Source: Zingiber officinale (lineage: Eukaryota; Streptophyta; Magnoliopsida; Zingiberales; Zingiberaceae). From it: 64,000 nucleotides of DNA. The translations under genes were made by a program, and so were the position numbers. Positions 48,365-59,568 of the stretch are shown one piece after another. The stretch lies in NCBI RefSeq assembly GCF_018446385.1, contig NC_056005.1:96269171-96333170 (forward strand), read 5' to 3'. The notes beneath the pieces are model-generated. The model saw only the letters and a list, made by a program, of their open reading frames with translations, did not search any database and had not been told where the DNA came from. The first letter of the stretch is position 1. Each line of letters begins with the position of its first letter.

Positions 48365-49829
48365 TGATAAATCGAGTAATGCGATAAAAGGGGATAAATA
48401 TCGTATTTTTTAAAATTTTTCATATCGTATTTTAACACTCAAAGTTAAGCAGCAGAAATTAGAAAGAGACACAATTCAGTTACTTCATTCGGAGCCTAGC
48501 TCGATTCCTACTCGAAGGCCCGCGGTCCTTGACTGTACTGATGGGCAAAACATTATAATTCTTCTTTCCGAAATCATCGGAAAGAAGTGAATCGTACAAT
48601 GGAGCAAGATAGTAACACCCTACTATCTTGCTTAAATAAAATTACAATGCAAGCTTAAATTAAATTATACCGACAATTTGAATTGCAGATGAGGCTTAGG
48701 TCGGCACTTTGGATGATGTTGCTTGCTGAGCTGACGAAGATGAGTAGCGTGAGCAGCTTGCAGAGGAGCACAAGAATTGATCAGAAAGTTCTGTTTGGCC
48801 TCTGTCTTCGAGCTTATTTTTATAGGTGTACTGGAGGTTCAGTCGACCGATCCCACTGTTCGGTCGACCGAACCCGCTCCCTTAGCTTCCTTCCTGGTTG
48901 AAGTTCGAAGCAGGCTCGATCTTTTGCATTTACTGGTCTTTAATGATTCAGTCGACCGATCATGTCTTTCGATCGACCGGAAAGATCGACCGAACAGCTT
49001 CCTTCCCTGTTCGTCGTGATTTTGCCGAGATCATCCTTTAATGCTGAATAAATGCTGATTGGATCGGTCGACCGATCCCCAAGTTCGATCGACCGATCAG
49101 CTTATTTCCTTTGTTGCTGATCGGTGCTGATGATCTGTCCTGTGTTGAGTCACTATAGTTCGGTCGACCGATTTTACGGTTCGATCGACTGATCAGGCTT
49201 TGATCCGACTTGGACTCAGTTCTGATCTGATCTGATTTCTGTGTTGATTCTGCTTGGTTTGGTCGACCGATCCTACTATTCGATCGACCGATCAGCTCAA
49301 ATCTGTAAAACAGTATTAGACAAAAAGTCTCCTACAAAATAGATGTTAGAGGAATAATATAAAGCAGGAATAATATGTAAGACAGTAGGACTATCTTGAT
49401 CTCAACTTTTTAAACCTTCCCAGTTTCTTCAGTTGGATCAACGACCTAAGGTTGTTCCCTTCGGGAACCCGACCTCACTGTCGCTCCTCCAGTTGTTTAC
49501 CTCAACCTACCTGCCAAACTTAGATCCTCCAGATCTAGTTTGGACTTTTCACTCAGCCTTGATCGGCTCCCCAGGACTTTTCCTTTGATCTTCGGTCATC
49601 CAGACCTCTCGATCACACCACCAAGCATCCGGTCCCCTCGACCCACTTGGACTTGCACCTGGGTTCCACGATCTGCTAAGATTTCTCCTGCCTAGCCTCC
49701 AACTAGGTCTTTTTCGATTGAGTAAACATCCTGCACACACAATCAACTTGTTAGATCACAACAAGACTTAACTTGAACCTTTGACAATATCAAAACTCAG
49801 TTTTGATTCTGGTGCAACTTGTACCAACA
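48365..49829 (-). repeat. 3' LTR of the copia derivative
   Basis: 1465 bp. Near-identical to 57293-58742 apart from a few substitutions and short gaps (for example near 48890 and 48985). It holds a cluster of TCGGTCGACCGA-type palindromes at about 48838-49310. Confidence 0.88.
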
Positions 49830-49846
49830 ATCTCCCCCTTTTTTGA
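49830..49846 (-). promoter_or_regulatory. Polypurine tract of the copia derivative
   Basis: The minus strand reads AAAAAAGGGGGAGAT immediately before the 3' LTR start TGTTGG. Confidence 0.85.
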
Positions 49847-51239
49847 TGTTTGGCCACCAAGGTTCCAAGTTAAGTTTAAACATATGTAAAAAGTAAATAA
49901 ACAAACAATTTAACTTTTCTCCCACTGAGTTAAACAACTCCCTCTAAATTCACTATCTCTCCCCCTTTGACACACATCAAAAATAGGGATAGATTAAATA
50001 ATCAAGTAAAATTTTAACCATAAAGTTTTGCTAAGTAAAAATGATTAAAATATGAAAATTTTAACTAAGTAAAGTAAATTTTGAATAAAATTGTTGAAAA
50101 ATTTTACTAAGTAAAAATTTAAACATATTACTAAATTTTGAAAAACTTTACTAAGCAAAATAATTTTGAAAATTTTACTAAGGAAGTTAAATTAAAAAAT
50201 ATGAATAAAAAATTTGCTAAGTAAAAATGATGAAATTTTGAATAAAATTGTTGAAAAATTTTACTAAGTAAAAAATTTAAACATATTACTAAGTTTGAAT
50301 AAAATTTTGAAAAACGTTACTTAGCAAAATAATTTTGAAAAATTTACTAAGGAAGATATACTTAAAAAAATTGAATTAAAATTTAAAAAAAAAATATTAC
50401 TAAGTAAAATAATTTTGAAAATGATAGAAATTAAAAAATTTACTAAGTCAATAAAAATTTTGAAAATTTTGAAAGATTTAATAAGTTAAAATTTATGAAA
50501 AAAATTTTGAAAAATATTTTGAAAATCAAAATTTGAAAATAATAAAGTTTTGAAAAACATTTTGAAAATTATATGGTCACTAAGTAAAAAAAATTGACAA
50601 TGATATAAAAAAAATTTTATTTTGAAGTTCCCCCTAAAATTGATAAATTTCTAAAAGTCCAAGTATGGGTAGGAAAACTAAGGAAAATTTGTCCTTATTA
50701 TAAAATGCCCAACCTTTGTTCAGGGCTAACTACCACAAGATAGTAGCTGATGACTCAGGTTAATCAATTTGAGTATTTAGTAATAACTAGGTTTTTACTA
50801 GCTAGTTAACCCAAATTGATTCATGTATGTTGTTTAAAGCCCAGATTTATATCGATGCACTGACATAAGCATCTGAAATTTAGGGCTAAGATCTAAGCAT
50901 CTCATTCATTCTAAGTTATCAAAAAAGGAATCCTACTGTGCTTGTGAGATGCTGGCTTCTAGAACTATAGGATCATGCCGTCTACGGTGGATCCTAAGCT
51001 ACTCCAGAAAATTAAAATATTTTGAAAACCAAAAGGAGATTTTTACAAAAATAATTTTGAAAAATAAACTAAGTAATAATTTCCAAAACAAAAGAACCTA
51101 TTCTATAAAATTTAGCAAAAGACATTACTAACTAGAAATTATTTAAGATTAAATTTAGCCATAATCCAAGTCAATAGATACAATAAGTCAAAAGCAACAA
51201 ATCCTAAAATCACTCATCCTCATCCTCATCCTCATCATC
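49847..51239. other. A/T-rich internal region of the copia derivative
   Basis: Between about 50000 and 50600 a degenerate motif (TTTTACTAAGTAAAAA and TTTTGAAAA) recurs many times without a fixed period. No gene was seen. Confidence 0.5.
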
Positions 51240-52450
51240 TCAATAATAGTCAAACATCCTCCGCTGCTCCTTCTCTAAAGCATCAGTACGATCCATCATC
51301 TCTTGACGAAAATCTGTAATTTGTTCCTGAAGAGAGCTGTACTGATCATCCATTTTTGTTTCCAAGGAGTCAAATCGACTAAAAATATTATCTCGCAGAC
51401 AGGTAAAGAAGTCACTAGTTGGAGGAGGAGGAGCATATGAACTGCTCTGAGGAAAATCAAAGTAGGGTGTCATGGCAAATCCTGGATCAATATATATTGG
51501 AGGAGGTGTAGGAATTGGGACCGGATCATCTTCAGCAATAGAATCATCGACAGCCAGTGGAATATAGTGTGGATGAGTCCGTTTATACACAAGACCCTTG
51601 TCGCTAGTCTTAATCCCAGCCAAGGACAATTGCCTAACCCCGACAAGGTCAAAATCTGATAACTCAATCAACTCACCTCGATGAACACCCACACCCAGAG
51701 AAGCAATATAGACAGTAAGAATATGACACTGGATCATATAAACTTTATTCGAGGTGTTATACCCCGAATAATAGATAATGGACCGAAACACCCAGTAGCG
51801 TAAGTCAAACTCTAGTCTATGTCGTAAGGCATACATCAGAAAAAGATGGACTGATCGTAAAACACCCTGATCTCTAGATGACAGGGGATGAATACAGGAG
51901 ACAACCATCTTATAAAAAGCATTGTCTCTCGGACTAAGTGGTACAGTAGACATCTTTTTAGGACGTGGTCCCTTAAGGAAGTCAACATACATAATATCAA
52001 GAGTAGATGTGCAAATGGAGCAGATAATGGATCTGGAATGGAAGCACTGAAAAAGATACGATTAACTGAGGGTCGTATCCGTAAAAACCTAAGAAACATA
52101 TCTAGATCAAAGAGCATTTCTCTAGTGGCGACCCTAGTCCTATAGTGATGAGGATCAAGCTCGCACAAGTTGTGGTAAAATTCCGAACAGAGAATAGGAT
52201 TGTATGCATGTCTACAAAAGATGATGCTATCAAGTTGATAGTGTTGATTGATTTCTATGGCTTCAGGACAAAAGGTTTGGTACAATTAGGGATCTAGACA
52301 ACGAGTACCTATCACCTTAAATTTTTTATTAGGAAAAGATTGCCTTAACTCTTTAGTAGAAAACCTAGGGTCCTGACTAGGATTAAGAGAGCTTGTCTCT
52401 CGTTGCGCAATACCTCTACTTTTTTCACCATATAAAAAAAAATAGTAATA
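51240..52450 (-). pseudogene. Extra ORF in the env-like position of the copia derivative
   Basis: The minus strand encodes a protein read from about 52450 (GEKSRGIAQRETSSLNPSQD) with a stop at 52286-52288. It continues (EFYHNLCELDPHHYRTRVAT ... LDMFLRFLRI) to a frameshift near 52000. The second frame runs from about 51992 to the stop at 51240, with a Pro-rich stretch (VPIPTPPPIYIDP) and a C-terminal coiled coil (LETKMDDQYSSLQEQITDFR). It resembles plant 'putative transposon protein' ORFs that accompany SIRE-type and large derivative elements. No membrane-protein features were seen, so an envelope role is not supported. Homology is from memory of the family pattern. Confidence 0.5.
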
Positions 52451-52929
52451 AATAATTGTGCATAAGTATTTTAAAAGATTTAGAACAAAGAAATCGTTAT
52501 CGAGGCATTGTCGGGCTGCAAGACAAACTGAAACCGACGAGAAAAACTTCGTATGCAAGGAAGAAAGCAAAGAAAAGAGAAGATTTGGGGGATGAGGTTT
52601 TCGGTTTGCCGAAACCTGTATTTATAGAGATCGATCGGTCGACCGATAAGGGGTTCGGTCGACCGATCCCTTAAATTCCTCGTCCTTTTGACCAGTGAGC
52701 AGATGTTCGGTCGACTGATAAATTAACTTTGGCAATACAGGGTAGGTGGAGAGCAGTTGAACGGATGAGAATTTATGATGTTCGGTCGACCGATTATTCG
52801 GTTCGGTCGACCAATTATTCGGTTCGGTCGACCGATTATTCGGTTCGATCGATCGATTAATTTATAACCATTTAAGTAACATTGACCCGTTCATCATTGG
52901 TTTCGGTCGATCGATAATTCTATTCGGTC

Positions 52930-54880
52930 GACGGAACATAATTTTTTTTTTATAATTTAAGTTTTATGGTTTAATGAATCTTTAGATATTTAAGGTTTTA
53001 ATTAAGTTTTAAAATACTTTTTTTTAAAAAAAGTTTTTAATTAAGTTTTAAAATAATTTTTAAAAAGTTATAATTAAGTTTTAAAATAATTTTTAATATG
53101 TTTAAAATAATTATTAATAAGTTTAAAATAATTTATAATAAGTTTTAAATTAAGTTTTAAAATAATTTTTAAAAAGTTTTAATTAAGTTTTAAAATAATT
53201 TTTAATATGTTTAAAATAATTATTAATAAGTTTAAAATAATTTATAATAAGTTTTAAATTAAGTTTTAAAATAAATTTTAAAAGATTTTTTTAAATAAGT
53301 TTTAAAATAATTTTTAGTATGTTTAAAATAATTATTAATAAGTTTTAGATAATTTTTAATAAGTTTTAAATTAAGTTTTAAAATAATTTTAAAAAGATTT
53401 TTAAATAAGTTTTAAAATAATTTTTAATATGTTTAAAATAATTATTAATAAGTTTTAAAATAATTTTTAAAAAGTTTTAAATTAAGTTTTAAAATAATTT
53501 TTAAAAGGTTTATAAATAAGTTTAAAAATAATTTTTAATGTGTTTAAAATAATTATTAATAAGTTTTAAATAATTTTTAATAAGTTTTAAATTAAGTTTT
53601 AAAATAATTTTTAAAAGGGTTTTAAATAATTTTTAATATGTTTAAAATAATTATTAATAAGTTTAAAATAATTTTTAATGAGTTTTAAAAAAATTTAAAA
53701 GGTTTTTAAATAAGTTTTAAAATAATGTTTAATGTGTTTAAAATAATTATTAATAAGTTTTAAATAATTTTTAATAAGTTTTAAAATAATTTTTAAAAGG
53801 TTTTTTTACATAATTTTTAATATGTTTAAAATAATAATTAATAAGTTTAAAATAATTTTTAATAAGTTTTAAATTAAGTTTTATAATAATTTTTAAAAGG
53901 GTTTTTTAAATAATTTTTAATATGTTTAAAATAATTATTAATAAGTTTAAAATAATTTTTAATAAATTTTGAAATAATTTTTTAAAAAGTTTTTAAATAA
54001 GTTTTAAAATAATTTTTAATATTTTTAAAATAATTTTTAATAAGTTTAAAATAATTTTTAATAAGTTTTAAATTAAGTTTTTAAATAATTTTTAAAAGGT
54101 TTTAATTAAGTTTTAAAATAATTTTTAATGTGTTTAAAATAATTATTAATAAGTTTTAATTTAAGTTTTAAAATAATTTTTAAAAGGGTTTTAAATAATT
54201 TTTAATATGTTTAAAATAATTATTAATAAGTTTAAAATAATTTTTAATAAGTTTTAAATTATGTTTTAAAAAAAATTAAAAGGTTTTTAAATAAGTTTTA
54301 AAATAATGTTTAATGTGTTTAAAATAATTATTAATAAGTTTTAAATATTTTTTAATAAGTTTTAAAATAATTTTTAAAAGGTTTTTTAAAATAATTTTTA
54401 ATATGTTTAAAATAATTATTAATAAGTTTAAAATAATTTTTAATAAGTTTTAAATTAAGTTTTAAAATAATTTTTAAATGGTTTTTAAAATAATTTTTAA
54501 ATGGTTTTTAAAATAATTTTTAAATGGTTTTTTAAAATAATTTTTAATATGTTTAAAATAATTATTAATAAGTTTAAAATAATTTTTAATAAGTTTCAAA
54601 ATTATGTTTTAAAAGGTTTTAAAATAAGTTTAAAAATAATTTTTAATATTTTTAAAATAAATTTTAATAAGTTTTAAATTAAGTTTTTAAATAATTTTTA
54701 AAAGGTTTTAATTAAGTTTTAAAATAATTTTTTAAAAAGTTTTTAATTAAATTTTAAAATATTTTTTTTTAAAAAAAGTTTTTAATTAAATTTTAAAATA
54801 ATTTTTAAAAAGTTTTTAAATAAATTTTAATAAGTTTTAAAATAATTTTTTAAAAATGTTTTATAATTTAAAAAGGTTTT
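52930..54880. repeat. AT-only tandem block in the copia derivative
   Basis: About 1.95 kb is built almost solely from variants of AAGTTTTAAAATAATTTTTAA and TATGTTTAAAATAATTATT. Short units form higher-order blocks with a period of very roughly 100-200 bases. 54880-55080 continues with a related GTTTGAATTTAATTAGG repeat. No coding signal. It lies between gag and the env-position ORF, where pol would be expected. Confidence 0.85.
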
Positions 54881-55080
54881 AATTAAGTTATAATTTAAGT
54901 TTGAATTTAATTAGGTTTGATTGTTAAGTTTGAATTTAATTAGGTTTGGTAATTAAGTTTGAATTTTAGTTTGAATTTTATTAGGTTTGGTAATTAAGTT
55001 TGAATTTAATTAGGTTTGGTAATTAAATTTGAATTTTAGTTTGAATTTAAGTTTGAATTTAATTAGGTTTGAAAAAGGTT

Positions 55081-55472
55081 ATTGAACCCATGTTAGATTC
55101 AAACTTAGGTTTGGATTAATCAAGCAGACTTCATAAGGATAAGCTTTTAGTTCAGTGACGAGGCTTATGGCCTTCTTGTGTATCAACGGTGGATCACTTG
55201 TTGAAGACTTCCAAACTGTTCTCGCCCAAAAACTTAATACTAAATTTTTGTCTAACTAGCCCATGTTTGACTGGGATAGCTTCGGTCAGATCCACTAAGT
55301 CTAGTGCACCAGGTAGAATTCCATATTCAGCCTAGACATGCCTTCGACAAAGTTTCCTTGACGTACTATCATCTCAATCCATTCCGATGTTATGTTGTAG
55401 GGTTTGGTAAACCTTTTTCATCTAACCGTTCTACAGAAAATAAACCTAATCCTAAGTATTGAGTTTGGTTAA
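55081..55472. other. Short non-coding stretch after gag in the copia derivative
   Basis: Non-repetitive, with stops in all minus frames at short intervals. No protease motif was found, so pol is absent and not merely frameshifted here. Confidence 0.4.
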
Positions 55473-57119
55473 TCAAGTTGGTTGTATTATTTTTCTACTT
55501 GCTCCCCCTGAGTTATCACTTAGATAAGGTCTATCTAAGTAATGAATTTGACTTCTAGGGACCAAGTATAGAGTTGGTTCAATTTGTTTGGTTAAAAGTT
55601 TTGTTTGAAGCCATGCTTGGACTTGTCTTTTAGTATTTTTACTGATTAAGGATAAGTATGATTTGTTTGTTTGTTTGGGTTTGTAACCGAGTCCTAATTT
55701 GTTATACACGGCTCGTTGCGATCCAAGTACCATATTTAGACACTTGGATCCTATTTCGAACCTTTCCAACGTTTTCTTGAGTCGCTCGACTTGACCTTTC
55801 AAATCGGAATTTTCTTCCTCAAGCTTTTCAACTTGAGTTGAAGTTCTGATTTGAACTTAGTTAGTCGAGTCACTCAAGTTAATTTGTTGCTTAAGGTGGT
55901 CCATTTCCCTAAATAACAAGTTATTTTGTTTTTCAGATTTTGATAATTTTTTAAACAAACATTTAACTACTTTAAGTAAATTAGACTTGGAATAAATTGT
56001 TACCATATTTGGATCTTCTGATCCGTTGCTTTCGTCGGACTCGATGTCGATCTCGGATTCGTACTCTTCGTCGGACTCGGACCCGGAATCTTCGTTTCTT
56101 GCCATAAATGCAAGATGGCTCGAGTGCTTCGTTTGCTCCGCGTCAGATTCGTCGGAAGAAGTTTCGTCCCATGTCGTTTGAAAAGCCGTCTTTCGTCTTG
56201 TTGATTTGGGTCTTTTTTCTTTCCGATTTGGACATTCATTTTTGAAATGTCCCTTTTTGTTGCATCTATAACAGATCATTTCTGATTTGTTTTGGATCTG
56301 ATTCGGTGGGGTCTTCTTGGTGTTTCTTCTAAACTTCTTCTTAGTCAACAACCTTCGGAGCATGTTGACTAATTCTTCTTCGTTCGTTGAGTCAGAGTCT
56401 GATTCGCTTTCTGACTCGATCTTCGTTTTTGATTTTGTTTCCTTGCTTGAACCTGCATACAACGCTACACCTTTCTCGACATGGCTTGTGTTAGACTGTT
56501 CGTGTAATTCCAATTCACAAAATAACTCGTCTGACTTAAGAATTGAAAGATCTTTGGAAACTTTGTATGTATCTACGATTGATGCCCACAAAGCATTCCT
56601 CGGAAAGACGTTCAGAGCGTACCTTATCGTGTCGCGATTTTTCAGGTTGTGTCCAATCAGGTGGAGGTCATTAAGTACGTCCTTCAGTCGAGCGTGCAGT
56701 TGCGAGGTCGTCTCTCCAGGAAATATTTTTATATTAAATAAATTGTTTAAGAGTAAATCCCTTTTGTTTACCTTCGAGTCGTCGGTTCCTTCGTGTAGTT
56801 TGACTAGTGAATCCCACAATTCTTTGGCGTTGTCATAGGGACCGACTCGGTTCAACTCCTCCATTGTGAGCCCGCACTGAATGATGTTGATCGCCTTGTA
56901 ATTCAGTTGAGCCTTCTTAATCATTTGAGGAGTCTATTCTTCTGGTTCTAAAGTTGTTCCGTCTTTCGTCGGTAGAGTGTAACCTTTTAGGATCGTAAAC
57001 CAGAGCTCGATGTTGGACTTCAAGTAGCACTCCCTTCTATTTTTCCAATAACTAAAGTTCTCTCCTTTGAATAGTGGAAGCCTTACTGTGCTGTAACCTT
57101 CTTGATAAGAGTTCGACAT
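55473..57119 (-). pseudogene. gag of the copia derivative, two in-frame stops
   Basis: One frame covers 549 codons from the ATG at 57119, interrupted by stops at 56934-56936 and about 55857-55859. The start (PLFKGENFSYWKNRRECYL) and the central gag region (LWDSLVKLHEGTDDSKVNKR, FPGETTSQLHARLKDVLNDL) are UBN2-type copia gag. A zinc knuckle CYRCNKKGHFKNEC (C-x2-C-x4-H-x4-C) lies near 56235-56276. Acidic Ser/Glu/Asp tracts and a coiled coil follow, then the FEIGSKCLNMVLGSQR ... GLGYKP tail seen in SIRE-type gags. Gag would package element RNA. Confidence 0.88.
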
Positions 57120-57278
57120 CCTTGCAAGTAAAAATTAAGAGAAAAATATTTCCAAGACTTTCGTCTTGGGATTAGTAGTGCTTGAGAAGAAAATAAGAAA
57201 TATTTCTGAAAGAAAAGAAAAAAAGTTTTTTTAAAAAAATTGTTTTGAAAATCGGTTAAGAAATTTTAGAGCTAACCA

Positions 57279-57290
57279 GCTCTGATACCA
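57279..57290 (-). promoter_or_regulatory. Primer-binding site of the copia derivative
   Basis: The minus strand reads TGGTATCAGAGC, complementary to initiator tRNA-Met, two bases inside the 5' LTR. Confidence 0.88.
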
Positions 57291-57292
57291 AT

Positions 57293-58742
57293 TGATAGAT
57301 CGAGTAGTGCGATAGAGGGGGGGGGTGAATATCGCGTCTTTTAAAACTTTTCTTATCGTATTTTAACACTCAAAGTTAAGTAACGGAAATTAGAAAGAGA
57401 CACAATTCGGTTATTTCATTCGGAGCCTAGCTCGACTCCTACTCGAAGGCCCGCGGTCCTAGACCGCACCGATAGGCAAAGCACTATAATCCTTCTTTCC
57501 GAAATCCTCGGAAAGAAGTGAATCGAACAATGGAGCAAGATAGTAACACCCTACTATCTTGCTTAAATAAAATTACAATGCAAACTTAAATTAAATTATA
57601 CCGACAATTTGAATTGCAGATGAGGCTTAGGTCGGCACTCCGGATGATGTTGCTTGCTGAGCTGACGAAGATGAGTAGCGTGAGCAGCTTGCAGAGGAGC
57701 ACAAGAATTGATCAGAAAGTTCTGTTTGGCCTCTGTCTTCGAGCCTGTTTTTATAGGTGTACTGGAGGTTCGGTCGACCGATCCCACTGTTCGGTCGATC
57801 GAACCCGCTCCCTTCCTTCCTGGTTGAAGTTCGAAGCTGGTTCGATCTTTTGCATTTACTGGTCTTTAATGATTCAGTCGACCGATCATATCTTTCGATC
57901 GACCGAACAGCTTCCTTCCCTGTTCGTCGTGATTTTGCCGAGATCATCCTTTAATGCTGAATAAATGCTGATTGGATCGGTCGACCGATCCCCAAGTTCG
58001 GTCGACCGATCAGCTTATTTCCTTTGTTGCTGATCGGTGCTGATGATCTGTCCTGTGTTGAGTCACTATAGTTCGGTCGACCGATTTTACGGTTCGATCG
58101 ACTGATCAGGCTTTGATCCGACTTGGACTCAGTTCTGATCTGATCTGATTTCTGTGTTGATTCTGCTTGGTTTGGTCGACCGATCCTACTATTCGATCGA
58201 CTGATCAGCTCAAATCTGTAAAACAGTATTAGACAAAAAGTCTCCTACAAAATAGATGTTAGAGGAATAATATAAAGCAGGAATAATATGTAAGACAGTA
58301 GGACTATCTTGATCTCAACTTTTTAAACCTTCCCAGTTTCTTCAGTTGGATCAACGACCTAAGGTTGTTCCCTTCGGGAACCCGACCTCACTGTCGCTCC
58401 TCCAGTTGTTTACCTCAACCTACTTGCCAAACTTAGATCCTCCAGATCTAGTTTGGACTTTTCACTCAGCCTTGATCGGCTCCCCAGGACTTTTCCTTTG
58501 ATCTTCGGTCATCCAAACCTCTCGATCACACCACCAAGCATCCGGTCCCCTCGACCCACTTGGACTTGCACCTGGGTTCCACGATCTGCTAAGATTTCTC
58601 CTGCCTAGCCTCCAACTAGGTCTTTCTCGGTTGAGTAAACATCCTGCACACAAAGTCAACTTGTTAGATCACAACAAGACTTAATTTGAACCTTTGACAA
58701 TATCAAAACTCAGGTTTGATTCTGGTGCAACTTACACCAACA
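57293..58742 (-). repeat. 5' LTR of the copia derivative
   Basis: 1450 bp, partner of 48365-49829. A run of nine G sits near its inner end (about 57320). Palindromes of the TCGGTCGACCGA type cluster at about 57768-58205. Confidence 0.88.
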
Positions 58743-58747
58743 AATAT

Positions 58748-59568
58748 TTATAAAATTTTATCTATTTATGGTATTATCAATTTTAAAATATGCGATTAAA
58801 AAAATTAAGAGTGACAATTTATGATTCAACATGGGAATACAATCCGAATTGTATATATAAAAATTATGTTAGGGTTAGATTTTATTATATTTAGATAGAT
58901 TCGCGTCGTTTTGATTGACACGATTAATAAATAGATTATATTCAGGTCAATCTAAAATGATCTGATTATAACTTATGAATCCATTTATAAATATTTTTTG
59001 ATTGGATTTAAATTAAAATAAACATATTTTAATAAAATGAGTATTTTTAGATCGTATTCGGATTGAGTTTGCGTTAAGATGATCATATTTTTATAAATGA
59101 GTCATTTCAGGTCGGGTTTTGATTAGATTCAAATTATGAGTCATGTCAGGTCAGGTTCGGATCAAATATAGATAAACGGATCAGATTCAGATCGACACAA
59201 TTTGACCCAAAATATTAATCAGGTTGGATTCAAATTTTGATATTCTAATTCGTCAACTTGTCAATATGAATATATATATTCACCCATCTAAATTTATACT
59301 TATAAAGAAAATTATGACAATACATATTTTTTATAAAAAATAATAAAAAATAATTAATAAAACTTAAATTTATTATCAAGTTAAAAAAATATTAACATAA
59401 TTTAATTTTAAATTTGATTAAAATTAAAAAATTAATTATTAAAGAGGTAAGATATATAAGTAATTAATTTTTTTTATATTTGTTGTTATTTATTTCTTTT
59501 CTATTAATGCCACTCACTTTCAGGCTTTCAGCACTAGCTCACTAACATTCTTTGCAATTTTACAATTC
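58748..59568. other. A/T-rich spacer and promoter region of the sugar transporter
   Basis: 58850-59250 contains a degenerate dispersed-repeat type (repeated GGTCGGGTTTTGATTAGATT-like phrases). GATATATAAG at 59451-59460, about 110 bases before the start codon, is a possible TATA box for the transporter (low confidence). No gene. Confidence 0.4.

Larger units (their letters stand above)
48365..58742 (-). mobile_element. SIRE-like copia derivative lacking pol (10.4 kb)
   Basis: Two LTRs (48365-49829 and 57293-58742) begin TGTTGG and end TATCA on the minus strand. They are flanked by the target duplication AATAT (48360-48364, 58743-58747). Next to the right LTR is a tRNA-Met primer site, next to the left LTR a polypurine tract, so the element runs right to left. 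Inside are a gag with nonsense codons, a 2-kb AT-only tandem block and an ORF in the env-like position. Protease, integrase, RT and RNase H of copia type were not found, so it would need an autonomous partner. Confidence 0.88.

Noticed and set aside
52930-54880. Replication origin or matrix-attachment region
   Set aside because: Extreme A/T content alone does not support it; the block is explained as tandem repeats in a retroelement.
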